The notes beneath the pieces are model-generated. The model did not search any database. It was not told the DNA's origin and was given only the letters and a program-made list of their open reading frames with translations. From Ophiura sarsii (Eukaryota; Echinodermata; Ophiuroidea; Amphilepidida; Ophiuridae), in NCBI GenBank assembly GCA_035610835.1, contig CM069442.1:57825950-57889949 (forward strand): 64,000 nucleotides of DNA, given 5' to 3'. Every line of letters starts with the position of its first letter. Positions within the stretch are counted from its first letter, which is position 1. The translations under genes and the position numbers were made by a program. Positions 1 through 10,856 of the stretch are shown in pieces.

Positions 1-64
1 TGAACGGTCCCTAAAAGAGACAAACCGTGGGTTGTAAAACGATACAGTTTATTCAAGCCCGTGA

Positions 65-406
65 GGGGGGGGGGGGGGGGGGGGGGGGGGGTTGTACTCG
101 GGTTTGGTTTGGTCGGGGTGTGCCGCAACACCTATGATTTCCAAGGGTGATTTTGGAAAAAACGGTACCCAATTTCTAAGGATTTGCGGCCTCATCATCA
201 TGATCATTATAGACTCAATTTTCGCACAATTATCGAGAAAATATCTACAATTTTAGCAAATGTTCGCGACAAAGTAGCCAGAATTTTTGCGAAAATAATA
301 ACCATTTGTAAAAAGTGACCCCATTATTAGGGATTACACAGCATAATTCATACTCATGCTTAGATCTCCACATCGGTATACGGGGATGAGTAGCCCCCCC
401 CCCCCC
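65..406 (-). mobile_element. G/C-tract-ended non-autonomous element, copy 1
   Basis: The stretch begins with 27 G and ends with 13 C. Just inside each tract is a TACTC word (GTACTCGG on the left; its complement GAGTAG on the right). The interior matches the element at 9395-9765 in reverse orientation: the GGTTTGGTTTGGTCGGG block near the left end is the complement of the block near the right end of that copy, and both carry GGTATACGGGGATG and the words for a run of TTTGCGAAAA. No open frame and no TSD are visible here. The tracts are taken to be the element termini because they are in the better-bounded second copy. Confidence 0.7.
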
Positions 407-445
407 GCAGTTCCGGGATCGGCCCAGCCTTGACGGGACCGTAGG

Positions 446-497
446 TTATTACCGGGAACACAGGGCTGATGCAAGGGGCACAAATGCCCGGTAATAA
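446..497. repeat. 11-bp inverted repeat (hairpin)
   Basis: TTATTACCGGG at 446-456 is perfectly inverted at 487-497 with a 30-base loop. It lies immediately downstream of the G-tract element. No function can be read from it. Confidence 0.6.
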
Positions 498-545
498 AGA
501 CCTTTTCCCATCCAAAGTGCGGGCCACAGTGTCCCTCACTCAGCG

Positions 546-1558
546 TAAAGGGGTATTAAGAGATCCTTCACGGTTTTTTCACATATTAGTAATGCTTTAT
601 TATACGTACCACCCAAAATTCATGGATTTTATAGCGTTTTGAGTTCGATTTGGGATCATTTAGAAACTACCCAAATACAAGGTCCCAGTTTTTTTGGAAG
701 AAATCTGCCATGAGGGTTTCTATGTATATCATGACTGACCTCCATGATACAATTGGTGATGGTGGTGACTTTTAACCAAACTACAAAAAAGTGATAAGCA
801 CTAATACACCATCAAACATGTCAAAAATGATGTGAAATGAAAATGTCTTTATTTTTTATTTTTAATGATTTTTTTGAAGAAATCTTTCATGAGAGGGTTT
901 ATATGTATATTATCTATCTTAACAAGGTAAAAATATTTAATTTACATTTCTGGGAAATCACTCTGTGCCTCTTAGCTTTAAGCCCAACTCATTTCACCAA
1001 ACAATCGAAAATAAGTCAAAAATGTATATACATAAAAGCCACAATGTTGACCCCACCAAAAAGAAGAAGTTTGGTGTCATCCAGTTTGTTATTCTTGTCC
1101 CAGCCCATTAAGGCCCCCCCCCCCCCCGCCCCAATGTTGATGCTGGCGAGGGGCCACAATAGCTCCACACTTCTTTGGGCCTATTCTGTTCTATCAAGAA
1201 TTCCGAAGCCCCTATCATAAACCCTATAGCTGGTACATAAGTTGAGTGCCTCCCCCTCACCCATTACCATACCCCGTCAAATTTTATTTTCAGAACTCCT
1301 CAAAAATCTCGGAGCGGCTTTTCCAAACTGTAGGGTCGTAAGAACTTAAGAGATATTTGATAAAAGGTCGAGACCCCTACATCTGTTTAGTATAAGGAAC
1401 GCCAATTCGAATTTGGGCTCAAAATGGGAGGGGGTAAGGGAGGGGCGGAAGAGGGTGACAAAAGAAGGGGTCTGCAGGGCGGCACTTATCATGCTTTCCA
1501 ATGTCAGTGTCAGGGTCCAAGGCTTCACAGGCTATACGCAACACTATACGCAACACTA
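546..1558. other. No gene recognised; old 180-bp duplication
   Basis: A diverged block around 690-733 (GAAGAAATCTGCCATGAGGG) recurs around 870-913, about 181 bases on, so part of this stretch is an old tandem duplication. A C tract lies at 1115-1128. The 127-codon open frame at 837-1220 crosses the C tract and has low-complexity composition; it is not supported as coding. Confidence 0.5.
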
Positions 1559-1560
1559 TA

Positions 1561-2403
1561 GGGGAGATGCGGGAGAGTTGAGCCACCGGGAGAGTTGAAC
1601 CACCCCCTATAACTCGAAAAGTAGTAGCTTACTAAAATTTATATTGGCATATATTGTTATATAGCATCAATACGACATTCTTAGTGTTAAACTCTACTGT
1701 CATGTGTGCTCGGTATCAAAGATACCTAAACAAAATCATTTTTTTCACTTTTGAGTGAAAAATAGAAAAATAAATGTTTTGTCTTTTTTCCCATAGCAAG
1801 ACTTAGAATATAATAGCGGTAATTTGTTTATTGAAGGGGGTATATATGACCATTATTTTAGAGAACTATTGTAAACTACCAAAAGTTCTACACCAGACAG
1901 GATTGGGTTATTTACAAAATGGTCACCATGAGGAGAGTTGAGCCATTGGTCATGGGGAGAGTTGAGCATAGGGAAAACATGTAGTAACATTTTGATTTTT
2001 GGACTAAAGATGAAAAATGTATATATAATAAATGAGAGAAAATGTTATTTTGTGCCATGATAATAACAATTGAGCACCATATTTACTTAAAGGATTAATA
2101 AATCAAAAGTTGAAAAAATACGATTTTGGTTTTTTCACCAGCCATTGACTTATCATGCTGGCTCAACTCTCCTGTAATGGTGGCTCAACTCTCCCATACT
2201 GTAGGGAGAGTTGAGCCACTTTACCAATTTTTTTCAAACCTTTTGTATAAATAAGCCTTAACTGCTCTCCCAACTGTTATTGTTTCACAACGAAAACAAC
2301 ACTCTAAAGTTTATCTTACACTAATTTTTAACAGGTTTGTACTTTTCTTCCGCATATGGTGACACAAAATATAAAAAGTGGCTCAACTCTCCCGCATCTC
2401 CCC
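1561..2403. mobile_element. TA-flanked TIR element with repeated GGGAGAGTTGAGCCAC motif
   Basis: A perfect 26-bp TIR begins GGGGAGATGCGGGAGAG (1561-1586) and is inverted at 2378-2403. Both ends are flanked by TA (1559-1560 and 2404-2405), which fits a TA target duplication. The 16-bp core GGGAGAGTTGAGCCAC or a close variant occurs eight times: in both TIRs, at 1588, 1931, 1954 and 2204 on the plus strand, and near 2159 and 2180 on the minus strand. No transposase frame survives, so this is a non-autonomous copy. The 2-bp TA site fits Tc1/mariner-like or similar superfamilies; I cannot choose. Confidence 0.88.
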
Positions 2404-3447
2404 TACGCAATGCGACAATACGCGGGCGTCGTGGCGACGGGACCACGGGGGAGAGAGCAAAAAGAAAACAAAGAGAAAGGGAGAACTAAGGAGGCTGAGA
2501 AACGGATCGGAAGGGCGGATGACCCAAAGGCCCGGACTGCAGGCCAGAACACTAAATAGAAAGATACGACTCTGGCGAAGATCTTAGTGTTATCTATGGC
2601 AGGACGATATTCAGTTCAACTCATTCCAGTTAAAATGAGAACCGGAGAACATAAATAAAGATACAACACTACGAGGATCTTCCGTTGTCTATGGCAGGAC
2701 AATATCAGTCGAGATCATTCCTGTTGAATGAGATTCGGAGGACATCGATAAGAGATACGATACTATGGCAGACTTGTGAACTTCCGGTCCAGTGCGGAAC
2801 ATCGCTACTGAGGAACTAACTTCTGTGTTTTGCCCATCTTCTGATTTCCTGGAGGAACATTATACGAACGATAAGTGCACTTATTAGCCAACTAAATCAG
2901 TGATCACTGAGCGCGTGAAATGTGTTTGTTGCATTGTTTATTTATGATTTCTGTTTTATATTAAACTTTGTTGTTTATAAAGTCTGTGTATAGTAAATTG
3001 TTTGATTGTAAAGTCCGAGCTAACTCGGGACCTGACAGTGAGAAGCGGTCATGTTACTATATAAGGCCCACGGTGGTGTTACCATCGCCAGTGAAGAAAT
3101 TATAGACGCGTACAGCGACCAAATACAGGGCTTAATGCTTAAATATTGCCCGAATTTGCGTATTTATGATTATTTACGATAGTGATGGAAAAGTATAATG
3201 AATGCGCCTCAACGCCGAAAGAACATACATTGCTGAATTGATAGATATGTCCCTCGCGCGCGTGTCCATCGTCGTCTGACGAAATCTTTAACAGAAAGTG
3301 AGCCCTCTCTTGATTTAAGTTTGAAACCACACACGAAACCGAACTTACAGTGTGATTGCGCCCTCTCCATTAGAGATAAACACAATCAAGGGGTGTAACC
3401 AGGGGGCATGAGGCGGGGTGCATCATTTTGGTTGTTCGGTTTTAGGT
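2404..3447. other. No gene recognised; 95-bp diverged tandem repeat
   Basis: TCTATGGCAGGAC at 2593 recurs at 2688 with similar flanks, giving about two copies of a 95-bp unit between roughly 2570 and 2760. The rest (2760-3447) shows nothing I can name. The short overlapping frames at 2356-2587 end inside the repeat and are not supported as genes. Confidence 0.45.
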
Positions 3448-3476
3448 GGGGGGGGGGGGGCGGGGGGGGGGGGGGG
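3448..3476. repeat. G tract (13 + 15, one C between)
   Basis: Homopolymer followed by TACTGCG, which resembles the GTACTC junction of the G-tract-ended elements, but no matching second end was found nearby. Confidence 0.9.
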
Positions 3477-3796
3477 TACTGCGCCATTTGTCCCGAAGCA
3501 ATGGTTATGACGTCATATTTTTGTCGATTTAAGAACTCTTGTATTGGATTTACGTGCAAAACATATATGCCCTTCATCATACTTTCACAGGTGTGCAGTT
3601 AATTTCAAATTTCAGATATTCTAAAATTGATGGTTTTCTAAACAATTCGAGAAAGAAAATCGAACTGCACACCTCAGAATTGCAAAAAAAACCATAAAAC
3701 AAGTCAACTTTGTTGTGCCTTTGAACAGAGTGGCGGCCGGGAAGCGTGGGAATGAGAATTTAACACAGTTTTTAAACTTTGTGGATTAATGAATGT

Positions 3797-4265
3797 AGGG
3801 AGCACAGCACCAAGACGCTCTCCATAGACTTTACTGTTAGGAAAGGCTTACTTAAATGGCTCTAGTTTCTAAATTAGCGCTAAAATTTCAATGAAATTTT
3901 GATATGTTTTACTCACAAGGGTAATCTACAACATATCTCAATATGAAGCAAACTTTCTCGTGCACTTTTTTTGCTATAAGCCGCCGCATAACAACGTAGT
4001 GATATGCCTACCTAAATTCGGTCTCCGGTCTGGATATCACCGCGTGTGTAAATAGGTCCGTGAAATTAAAATTGACCTCAAATCACCTAGTTTAAATGTC
4101 AGAACATCAACTACACATTTCAAACACAACATATTAGTGAAAAATTATATCATAAACCGTCAAAAAATAACTCTCTTTCCCGCCAAATAGGAACTATTGT
4201 CGTACTCAACTTTGATTGATCGCGACGATAGCGTGTCGCGATACCTATTTAGGTATGTGCTCCCT
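3797..4265. mobile_element. 469-bp TIR element, copy 1
   Basis: Starts AGGGAGCACA and ends TGTGCTCCCT, a perfect 10-bp TIR. It is identical by eye over its whole 469 bases to 5557-6025 in the same orientation. The same terminal word (GGGAGCACA) ends the 150-bp MITE at 15322-15471, so these may share a transposase family. There is no clean TSD: GTA precedes and TTA follows. No open frame. Confidence 0.85.
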
Positions 4266-4275
4266 TATAGAGCAC

Positions 4276-5502
4276 AAATTTGCTCAAAATCATTCAAAAT
4301 TGATATCAACTTTTTCAGCGTGAAATTTTGAACAAACTAGCCAAATAAAATTACAATTGAACAATCCGTTTTTGAAATATGATCTGATCACGGAGGCCGC
4401 ATCTTCCGTAAAATCACTATTATTTTCCGTTTTTTGACTCTAGACGCGGCACGCTTTGACTTGTTAGGCCTACACTCACGAAATTCAAACTTTTTGACTC
4501 AATTCGATCAGTCTCTGATTATGTCAACCTAACCCACCTATAACACATCAACTGAAATAACGCCGTGTTTTTGTTTAAAAAAGAGCAACCACACCCCCCC
4601 CCCTGTTTTTTAAACCGGACAAAGTTGGCCTATGCCATAAATACACTGCCCACACTGTTAGAAAATTTTCCGTTTTTTTACAGAAAAATTCCGGCAGCAA
4701 AATTTCCGGACTCTTTTTTTTTTGCCCGTAAATTTACAGAAAGTTGAAATTTACGGAAAAGTTCCTGTAAAATATACAAAATTCCGTAAATTATAATTTG
4801 TGAAAATACAGATTCTATTTACGGACATTTTACAGAAACTTGACGTAAATTAACATAATTCCGTAAAAATAAATAACGGAACAAAAAAAATTGTCCGGAA
4901 ATTTTGCTGCCGGAATTTTTTTTTTAATCCGTAATTTTACGGATTCCTTTTGCGTAACTTTTACACAATTCCCATGTAAATTTACACATTTCCGTAAAAA
5001 TAACAGATCACAGAATTCAAAAAAAATTTTACGATCTTTGATCTTCTGTACAATTACGGACATCGTCTGTAAAATTTATCATTTATTTGATAGCTTGATC
5101 CTTAAAAGTACGGTCTTGTTCAGGATGGGCCGAAAATGGAATAGTATTTTCAATACAAATATGCATTCCATGGTGTTTTTTTTACTAACTGTTAATTTGT
5201 CCGTAAAACTACAGCTAATTTCCTGTAAATTTACAAGATGTACCGTAAACGTCTCCTTTCAATAATGATCTTCTGTACAATTACGGACATCGTCTGTAAA
5301 ATTTATCATTTACCTGATTTTTCTGTAAATTTTACTAGTTTTCCGTAGAAATCCGTAAATTTACAATTTTATTCCGTATTTTACCGTTTACGGAGGATTT
5401 CTGTTAAATTTTGTCCGTAAAATTACGGCAATTTTTAACAGTGCAGTAGATATCAAAATGCATAGATTTGGGTGAAACCCGACTTTTATTTATTGCATTG
5501 TG
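4276..5502. repeat. Dispersed repeat B, copy 1 (interrupted)
   Basis: Apart from the insertion at 4653-5443, this segment aligns with 10405-10856: shared landmarks include ATTGATATCAACTTTTTCAG, TTAGGCCTACACTCACGAAA, a C tract and a common end TTTATTGCATTGTG. Identity is high with a few indels. It is flanked on both sides by the 469-bp element copies. Function unknown; no open frame. Confidence 0.85.
4653..5443. mobile_element. CACTG-ended DNA element inserted in repeat B
   Basis: The 791-bp insert begins CACTGTTAGAAAATT and ends with the imperfect inverse, AATTTTTAACAGTG. CA at 4651-4652 is repeated at 5444-5445. The paralogous copy of repeat B reads straight through (CA at 10799-10800), so the empty site and the 2-bp TSD are directly visible. 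The interior is built of many short CCGTAAA / TTTACGG words on both strands. CACTG ends with a 2-bp TSD fit the EnSpm/CACTA group, but that assignment is tentative. Non-autonomous: the 124-codon open frame inside is low complexity. Confidence 0.88.
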
Positions 5503-5556
5503 TAATACACCTACACAGGATCGGAGCACGCGGGAGATCGGGAACCTGGCGCTATA

Positions 5557-6025
5557 AGGGAGCACAGCACCAAGACGCTCTCCATAGACTTTACTGTTAG
5601 GAAAGGCTTACTTAAATGGCTCTAGTTTCTAAATTAGCGCTAAAATTTCAATGAAATTTTGATATGTTTTACTCACAAGGGTAATCTACAACATATCTCA
5701 ATATGAAGCAAACTTTCTCGTGCACTTTTTTTGCTATAAGCCGCCGCATAACAACGTAGTGATATGCCTACCTAAATTCGGTCTCCGGTCTGGATATCAC
5801 CGCGTGTGTAAATAGGTCCGTGAAATTAAAATTGACCTCAAATCACCTAGTTTAAATGTCAGAACATCAACTACACATTTCAAACACAACATATTAGTGA
5901 AAAATTATATCATAAACCGTCAAAAAATAACTCTCTTTCCCGCCAAATAGGAACTATTGTCGTACTCAACTTTGATTGATCGCGACGATAGCGTGTCGCG
6001 ATACCTATTTAGGTATGTGCTCCCT
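5557..6025. mobile_element. 469-bp TIR element, copy 2
   Basis: Same length, orientation and sequence as 3797-4265, shifted by 1760 bases. TAA precedes and TGT follows, so no TSD. The left flank (CTATAA) is the complement of the right flank of copy 1 (TTATAG), while the outer flanks differ, which suggests a rearrangement or conversion rather than two simple insertions. Confidence 0.85.
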
Positions 6026-6223
6026 GTAACATCATTGTTATGTCATTTTTTATAAATTATAAAGGCCGCCCATGCGTTTAGTTTTCTTTTGATTTATTCA
6101 TCTATCATAAATTTATCTATTGATTTATTGAACTTTGTATCTAAATTAAAATGCGTAAACAAATTATATTATTGCTCGGTAAATACGTTATTTAAAGGCA
6201 TATTATGTGATCTTTTCCCGAAA

Positions 6224-6549
6224 GCGCCCTCTATTCATTATTTTTTTTAGAAAGTAGATTTTATTGCAGATTTACATTTTTGACCATAAATCATACATCA
6301 TACATAGGTCTACATTTCAAGTTACAGAGCTATACGATTCCTAATTACCTCAAAATATGGTTTTAGAGTGAAGTTAGAGTGAAAATATAAACTGTCGGTG
6401 TTATCCGACAGTTTATTTTCACTCTAAAATCATGATTTGAAGTAATTAAGAACCATATCGCCCTGTAACTTGGAATGTATGAACGATTTATTATCCGAAA
6501 TGTAAATCTGCAATAAAATCTTTTTCATTTTCTTTCGATGTTAAGGGCG
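6224..6549. mobile_element. Fold-back element (long inverted repeat)
   Basis: Arms of about 150 bases are inverted around a centre near 6401. The core is a near-perfect stem: TAGAGTGAAAATATAAACTG on the left answers CAGTTTATTTTCACTCTA on the right. Outer ends read GCGCCCT and AGGGCG. No open frame and no clear TSD. Confidence 0.8.
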
Positions 6550-6993
6550 TTCCGTGGAGAATATATCTTTAACTTGAGTTCAGTTTGATTATAATAATAG
6601 CAAACTTGTTGTAAAACTATTTTACCTGGCCAACAATTTCTCCTTTGCACACTTTATATACCTACATTCAGAGAGTCACTTGTATTAGCTTGTTATAGCT
6701 AGGCTAATGATTATATAATAATTAATATACAATTATAAGCAAGTTTGCGACCGGGTTTGCGACCTCTTTGATTTAGGCTGGTAACACAATCCCACAGTGC
6801 ATTCCGTTAAAAAAATGTAAATTATTTGTCACGATACGTATCACGTGATAACCACGATCGTTTTCGCAAAATATCGCAAAATGGCGCGGTAACCAGGCAT
6901 CAAATTTCGTCATTTTAGGGGCACGGCCACTTTGGCCTTAAGAATATACCAAGGCCAAGCCAAGGGCACACACGGCCTCTGTTAAAAATAGGG
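6550..6993. other. No gene recognised
   Basis: AT-rich. The word GGGCACGGCCA occurs near 6918 and again at 6991, just outside and at the edge of the next element, suggesting an eroded older copy. Nothing else is supported. Confidence 0.4.
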
Positions 6994-7413
6994 CACGGCC
7001 ATTAGGCCTAAAAAAAAGAAGTTTGATTGGCGTAACATGACCAAAACAAATAGGGTAGGTCGGTCGGGATTTTATTTTTTTTAAATTATTTTTTTATATT
7101 TTTCAAATCACCTACTTTTGAACACTTGAAAGACAGCAGTACACACAAATCATAGCTCTAGCGTATTTAATTGCCGGGCAAAAATGTATTGTTGTGCTCA
7201 ACAATATATCATTTCGATGGGGACTTAAAATAGCCGAAATTGAAAGCAAACAGTCAAAAACTTTAATACTTTGTTCAATTTTTATAGATATATATATATA
7301 TATTTTTTTTTTTCCCCCTCAAAATAATAAAAACTATTCAGGGTCGGCGATGTATTTAGGGTCGGTCGGGTTACGCCAATCAAACCTTTTTTTTTTTAGG
7401 CCTTATGGCCGTG
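6994..7413. mobile_element. TIR element with GGTCGGTCGGG blocks
   Basis: The left end (CACGGCCATTAGGCC, then TTTGATTGGCGTAAC) is inverted at the right end (GTTACGCCAATCAAA, then GGCCTTATGGCCGTG), giving a TIR of about 45 bases with small gaps. GGTCGGTCGGG occurs just inside each arm. The centre is T-rich with a TA microsatellite near 7286-7302. The overlapping 82-codon frame is not supported as coding. Confidence 0.75.
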
Positions 7414-7517
7414 AATTTTTTACTGATCCGAGGGCATCGTAGTCTACTAAATATACCCTTTTCCCTTTTTTTGTCACTATATGAACATGTACCGATAGAG
7501 GGCTCACTCACCATGGA

Positions 7518-7811
7518 CCGCTCCCCAGACGACGCTGGACACGGGCGTATTTACGAATATTCAGGCAAAAATATGCGAACGAGGTTACGTGATCAAGTGA
7601 ATGGGACGAACGCTTAACAGCGGTTTAAATTCAAAAAATGATACTGACAATGCGGATGGTTAGCCATCCTCAGTGGTTTTAGGATGAAATAATTTAGTTC
7701 CAACGTGTGATGAATTTTATTGGGTCATATAATCAAAATTCACTGTTACATTGAAACCAACGGAAATTCAAAATTACCGGCCGTTCGTATCCACCGTCGT
7801 CTGCCGCTCCC
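7518..7811 (+). mobile_element. hAT-like MITE, copy 1, with 8-bp TSD
   Basis: The element is 7526-7803: it begins CAGACGACGCTGGACACG and ends with the imperfect inverse CGTATCCACCGTCGTCTG (about 22-bp TIR). The 8-bp TSD CCGCTCCC lies at 7518-7525 and 7804-7811. An 8-bp TSD with CAG ends is the hAT signature. Two more copies are at 9164 and 10857. No transposase frame. Confidence 0.9.
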
Positions 7812-7868
7812 CATCCTCTGATCTCACCCCCGGGAAAAGGTTGGTCGGTTCTCGGATTGGAAGTATCA

Positions 7869-7887
7869 GGGGGGGGGGGGGGGGGGG
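7869..7887. repeat. G tract, 19 bases
   Basis: Plain homopolymer 58 bases after the hAT-like copy; flanks ATCA and TGTTGTTC do not match the G-tract elements. Confidence 0.9.
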
Positions 7888-8203
7888 TGTTGTTCGATTG
7901 TGTGACTGTGAAATTATACAAGGTATACTACAGCAACTGCAATTTTGTCATAGCTAATCGAAATATTTATCACACAGCTTATTAATTTATACTTAAAGGC
8001 CTAATAATTATTTTCTAAGTATCAAAGTATATTATACTTCTTCAATTCGTTCTCGATGCACCGCCAGCCACTTTCCTGTAAATCAAAAGAGAAAGAAGTC
8101 AATATCTAAATTAGTAGAGAATAATTTGACGTTTCAGCCCATATCAGCTTGCTGATGTAGTCCTTGAACTTTGAATGTTCAGGGTTGATATGTAGGCCTA
8201 CGT

Positions 8204-8430
8204 GACGTGTTCTACCGAAACCAGACGGAATTAGCAGAGCTCCAAACTGAGAAATAGCCCAAAACATAATTGGGGTGTTTTGGGGGGGGATTTTGAGTTT
8301 CTTGTAAATAATTGAACTTCATAGTGGTTATTATAACATTAGTGTGACAGTTTAAAAAATCAATCTACACCCCCCCCCCCAAAAAAAAACACCCGGCCGC
8401 GTGACAGGCGATATATACTACCACTCAGCC

Positions 8431-8469
<39 letters not shown>

Positions 8470-8800
8470 CTTCACATGCTAAAAAATCGGACACCATAAT
8501 ATACCCGTAGTTTAGTGCTACATGATATAGAACTTGTGCGCGCGCAAGCCAAGTGGTGCTGGATCGGCTGTGAGGTTTCTGTGAGACGTAGTAGGGTTTA
8601 ATAGGGTTAGGCCTATAGGTGGGTTTTTTTCAGTTTGGAGATTTTATAAAGATGAACTTGAAGAAGAAAAAAATTAACTTAGCTTTCGGAAGTTAGAAAA
8701 AAGGAACCAATTGTACAGCTTATGATCTCTACTTAATAATGAATTACTAACTCAATTTTGATATCTTGCACAATTGTGTCTGGTTTCGGTAGAATACGCC
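8204..8800. mobile_element. Possible TIR element containing a 32-G tract
   Basis: GTTCTACCGAAACCAGAC at 8209-8226 is inverted at 8778-8795, extending to about 23 bases with mismatches. A second pair, CTCCAAACTGA near 8241 and TCAGTTTGGAG near 8631, is nested inside. The interior has a C/A tract near 8370 and 32 G at 8436-8467. The ends are not precisely defined and no TSD was found. Confidence 0.45.
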
Positions 8801-9163
8801 ACATATTACTGAGGGCACTGTTGCGTTGTCTTTCTACCTGTGTGGGCGGAGTTTACTCTGCAGTTATTTTGCTCAAGGATCAAGACTTAATTATTATATA
8901 TTGACAGTGCTTTTACTCAAATCAAGAGGTGTAATTGTATAATTAATTTCATGTTTCGGACATTGCATTTCTTGACTTCATTATATTGTAAGTGTACTTG
9001 CCGATTATAAGTTTCTGGTTCATGATAGGCATATATGTATATTATGGCTGAATGATTGACAACCGGCTGTAATCAAATCCCGTGAGCAAACGGCAAAACC
9101 TTAGAGCAAAATCTTAATATTCAGGAGCGAGCTATAGGCCTACTATTACCCGGCATTGTCTGC

Positions 9164-9813
9164 CAGACGACGCTGGACACGGGCGTATACGAATATTCAG
9201 GTTAAAATATGCGAACAAGGTTACGTGATAAAGTGAATGGGACGAACGCTTAACAACGGTTTAAATTCAAAAGATGATACGGACACTGCGGGTGGTTAGC
9301 CACCCAGAGTGATTTTAGGATGAAATAATTTAGTTCCAACGTGTGATGAATGTTATGGGGTCATATAATAAAAATCCATTGTTACATTGAAACCCCGGGG
9401 GGGGGGGGGGGGGGTACTCGCCTAAGACGGTATACGGGGATGTGCCGCTCTAATGGGTAGCTTTTTGGGCACAAAATCCCTAAACATGGGGTATGATTTT
9501 GTGCTGGAAATCCCTAATAATGGGGTCACTTTTTACAAATGGGTCTATTTTCACACAAATTTTGCGAAAATTTGCCAAAATTAGGTCTATTTTCGCAAAA
9601 ATTTGCAAAAAATAGGTCTATTTTCCCGAAAATGTGGTCTAAAATGAAGCAAAACCCCTAAAAATGGGTACCGATTTTTCCAAAATCACCCCTAAAAATG
9701 GGTATGGGTTTTGAATCTCCAGCGGCACACCCCCGACCAAACCAAATCCGAGTACCCCCCCCGGGATTGAAACCAATTCAAAATTAACGGCCGTTCGTAT
9801 CCACCGTCGTCTG
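9164..9813 (+). mobile_element. hAT-like MITE, copy 2, interrupted
   Basis: Begins CAGACGACGCTGGACACG and ends CCGTCGTCTG, with the 8-bp TSD TTGTCTGC at 9156-9163 and 9814-9821. It aligns with 7526-7803 except for an insertion at 9395-9765. Without the insert and its TSD it is about 270 bases, against 278 for copy 1. Confidence 0.92.
9395..9765 (+). mobile_element. G/C-tract-ended element, copy 2, nested in hAT-like MITE
   Basis: Starts CC plus 18 G plus TACTCG and ends CGAGTACCCCCCCCGGG. ATTGAAACC stands on both sides (9386-9394 and 9766-9774), while the uninterrupted hAT-like copy has it once, so the boundaries and an 8-9 bp TSD are supported. The interior has several AGGTCTATTTTCGCAAAA-type repeats. 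Related to 65-406. Non-autonomous. Confidence 0.9.
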
Positions 9814-9829
9814 TTGTCTGCATACGAAA

Positions 9830-10380
9830 ATTCAGCGCCCTCTATTAACAATGGCCCTGACAACAAATGTAAACTTTTCCCGCGATAAGGTATGGTCGTG
9901 CCCGGGGCGATATTTTGTACCGTAAACAACATTTTATATACCTTGACGGAGTAAAGAAAAGCGCATACTATTATATATACACATACATAATTGTACACCC
10001 CTACATTTATACCGTGTTTGGCCAAAAGTGTGTACGATTAATAAATTCGCGCCCATGTGGAGGGGTTACTATCGCCAGAATCGTACGTGTACCGAAAATA
10101 CGACTTTCTCTATCACAGGCCTTCCCTTTTTTGGCCAATTTCCCACCCGTCAATACAACCATTTTTGTTACGAACAAATGCCTCAAAATACACCCAATTT
10201 CTGCCAATTTGGGCGCTTTGGTCTGTGATGAAAACCACCCCATTGCTATATCATTTTTTGTTAAAAAGCACCACAAAGGGCAGGCACATATAGGCTACGT
10301 TTACCATATCAATGTGGGAACCCCTCCCCCTCTCACATTGAGATGGTATACTTTGAATTTACATCCTTGCTTTATTTTAT
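9830..10380. repeat. Dispersed repeat J, copy 1
   Basis: From about 10050 to 10330 this aligns with 11150-11440: shared landmarks are AATCGTACGTGTA, TCAATTTCCCACCC-type words, TCATTTTTGTTA, AAAAAGCA and ATATCAATGTG.GAACCC. A hairpin formed by TCAATGTG and CACATTGA lies near 10307-10342. Overlapping frames of 66-156 codons on both strands are in conflict and are not supported as genes. Confidence 0.65.
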
Positions 10381-10404
10381 TTTAATTTACAATTTTTTTG
10401 TTTA

Positions 10405-10856
10405 AAATTTGTTCAAAATCATTCATAATTGATATCAACTTTTTCAGCGTGAAATTTTGAACAAACTAGCCAAATAAAATGACAATTGAACAATCCGTTT
10501 TTGAAATGATCTGATCACGGAGGCCACATTTTCCGTAAAATCACTATTATTTTCCGTTTTTTGACTCTGGACGCGGCACGCTTTGACTTGTTAGGCCTAC
10601 ACTCACGAAATTAAAACTTTTTTGACTCAAATCCAACTGATTTTGATTTTGATCAGTCTCTGATTATGTCGACCTAACCCACCTATAACACAACAACTGA
10701 AATAACGCCGTGTTTTTGTGTAAAAAAGAGCAACCACACGCCCCCCCCCCCTGTTTTTTAAACCGGACAAAGTTGGCCTATGCCATAAATACACTGCCCA
10801 GTAGATATCAAAACGCATAGATTTGGATAAACCCGACTTTCATTTATTGCATTGTG
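10405..10856. repeat. Dispersed repeat B, copy 2 (carries the empty site)
   Basis: Uninterrupted paralogue of 4276-5502. The position of the 791-bp insertion in copy 1 is represented here by a single CA at 10799-10800. It runs directly into the truncated hAT-like copy that follows; the junction is at GTGATCAAG. Confidence 0.85.

Noticed and set aside
2940..3060. Possible LTR end (CTGACAGTGAGAAGC after a T-rich region)
   Set aside because: No tRNA-complementary primer site follows and no coding remains of an LTR element were found nearby.
9639..10025. 128-codon minus-strand frame
   Set aside because: It runs across the end of one transposon, the end of another and repeat J, so it cannot be a single conserved protein.
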